Assembly: GCA_905178155.1 (NCBI GenBank)
Contig: CAJINV010000001.1
Coordinates: 9,755,865 to 9,819,864, forward strand
DNA from: Amoebophrya sp. A120
Taxonomy: Eukaryota > Sar > Dinophyceae > Syndiniales > Amoebophryaceae
DNA length: 64,000 nucleotides
Direction of reading: 5' to 3'
Positions within the stretch are counted from its first letter, which is position 1; each line of letters begins with the position of its first letter. The translations under genes and the position numbers were made by a program. Below, piece by piece: positions 63,332-64,000 of the stretch. The notes under the pieces are model-generated. The model ran no database searches and had not been told where the DNA came from. It saw nothing but the letters and a program-made list of their open reading frames with translations.

Positions 63332-64000
63332 TCAATGAGGATGCATCGATGACGCCACACTCATGGGCGGTTCTCTGCTCCAGGTATTTGAGCTTCGGGA
63401 AGAATCAAATGTGGTCGAACCCAGTTGCGTTGTGGCGGCACCAAAAGAGTGGCGAGGATCAGTGTTGTGGGTCATCTGCCCTGGTGGTTTGTTGTGTAGC
63501 ACGTTGCCACGCTGACCGTTGCTTGGGTTGTTGTTTCCGTTGAAGTACGGCTTCCATGGTTCCATGTTGTTGCTTCGATACCTGCGGTTCTCCGAGTTGC
63601 TACTGCAGAACGGAGATGAAAACGTGGTCCTGCTCCATCGTCGGTTTGCCGTCGGTGACCGCGACGGCGAGCAAACAGAGGACTCGCTGGAAGAACGCGG
63701 CGTGCTCGAAGAAGAAAAGCGTCTTCGCTGCTCATAAGTGTTCCGCCAATTTTGGTAGCCTCGTTGCATGTTGCGTCCCCGTGGTGGCGGCGCGGCACAG
63801 GGCAGCGGGAGCATGCGGCTGCCGTTTCCCAGCAGACTTCGGGGCATTAATGGCGTGCCGCCGTTCTTGCCGCCTGCGGTCGGGTACGCCCGCATGAATC
63901 CCGGCTTGTGGACCAGCGGTGGTGGGTGGTGATCGTTGTAAGCCGCCGGCTGTCGCCCGGTGGCATTGGAGCCGTAGAAACTCTGGAAAAATCCCTGCGG
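63332..64000 (-). CDS. C-terminal part of Asn/Ser/Arg-rich protein
   Basis: An open minus frame of 222 codons enters from the right edge and stops with TGA at 63334-63332. The sequence is low complexity: Pro/His/Gly at the start (YNDHHPPPLVHKPGF), an Arg/Gly patch, then a Ser/Arg stretch (RRRFSSSSTPRSSSESSVCS) and an Asn/Gly-rich end. Arg/Ser and Arg/Gly content suggests RNA binding or a nuclear speckle protein. The N-terminal part lies outside the window, so no family can be given. Confidence 0.65.
   Translation of the reverse strand, partial: PQGFFQSFYGSNATGRQPAAYNDHHPPPLVHKPGFMRAYPTAGGKNGGTPLMPRSLLGNGSRMLPLPCAAPPPRGRNMQRGYQNWRNTYEQRRRFSSSSTPRSSSESSVCSPSRSPTANRRWSRTTFSSPFCSSNSENRRYRSNNMEPWKPYFNGNNNPSNGQRGNVLHNKPPGQMTHNTDPRHSFGAATTQLGSTTFDSSRSSNTWSREPPMSVASSMHPH

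Overview
The window is nuclear DNA from a protist, most likely an alveolate of the dinoflagellate/perkinsid lineage. I base this on four things: spliceosomal introns, two tandem genes for a small Lys-rich protein of a type known to me from dinoflagellates and large algal viruses, very long proteins with low-complexity inserts, and strict co-orientation of genes. The species cannot be fixed from sequence alone. All 21 genes I can support lie on the minus strand, so transcription runs from high to low coordinates. About 20 introns can be drawn by joining reading frames in phase. Every one begins GTA and ends AG.

Layout in increasing coordinates (each gene reads right to left): 1-3331, 3' part missing, a repeat protein with ten YRKT modules, three copies of a charged heptad-like module and four WPDPRG modules; 4419-5861, a Gly-rich RRM-type RNA-binding protein; 6034-7092, a low-complexity basic protein; 8665-10289 and 10537-12774, two unrecognised proteins, the second Gln-rich; 13577-15673, a tandem duplication of the Lys-rich basic protein gene; 16189-21642, a giant HflX/GTPBP6-like GTPase; 22434-23606, an ankyrin-type protein; 24061-25397, ribosomal protein uL29 (L35), whose intron holds a 193-bp tandem repeat; 26278-28988, three unrecognised single-exon genes; 29651-36131, nucleoporin Nup155/Nup170; 37107-about 41012, a pepsin-family aspartic protease; 41013-43477, a gene-free stretch with a GC-rich island; 43478-44512, an orphan acidic protein; 45132-45692, a Yippee-family zinc protein; 46997-50600, an FHA plus coiled-coil protein; 51296-53434, a possible F-box protein; 54730-61682, a 2130-residue EF-hand protein assembled from three exons; 61683-63331, a gene-free stretch with a decayed GC-rich fragment; 63332-64000, the 3' end of an Asn/Ser/Arg-rich protein.

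The recognised genes are unrelated housekeeping functions (nuclear pore, translation, organellar ribosome GTPase, RNA binding, signalling scaffold), so this is a co-directional gene cluster and not a pathway operon. The strongest oddities are the repeat protein at the left edge, the satellite-filled uL29 intron, the recent duplication of the basic-protein gene, the greatly enlarged GTPase and Nup155, and two GC-rich islands that look foreign to their surroundings.
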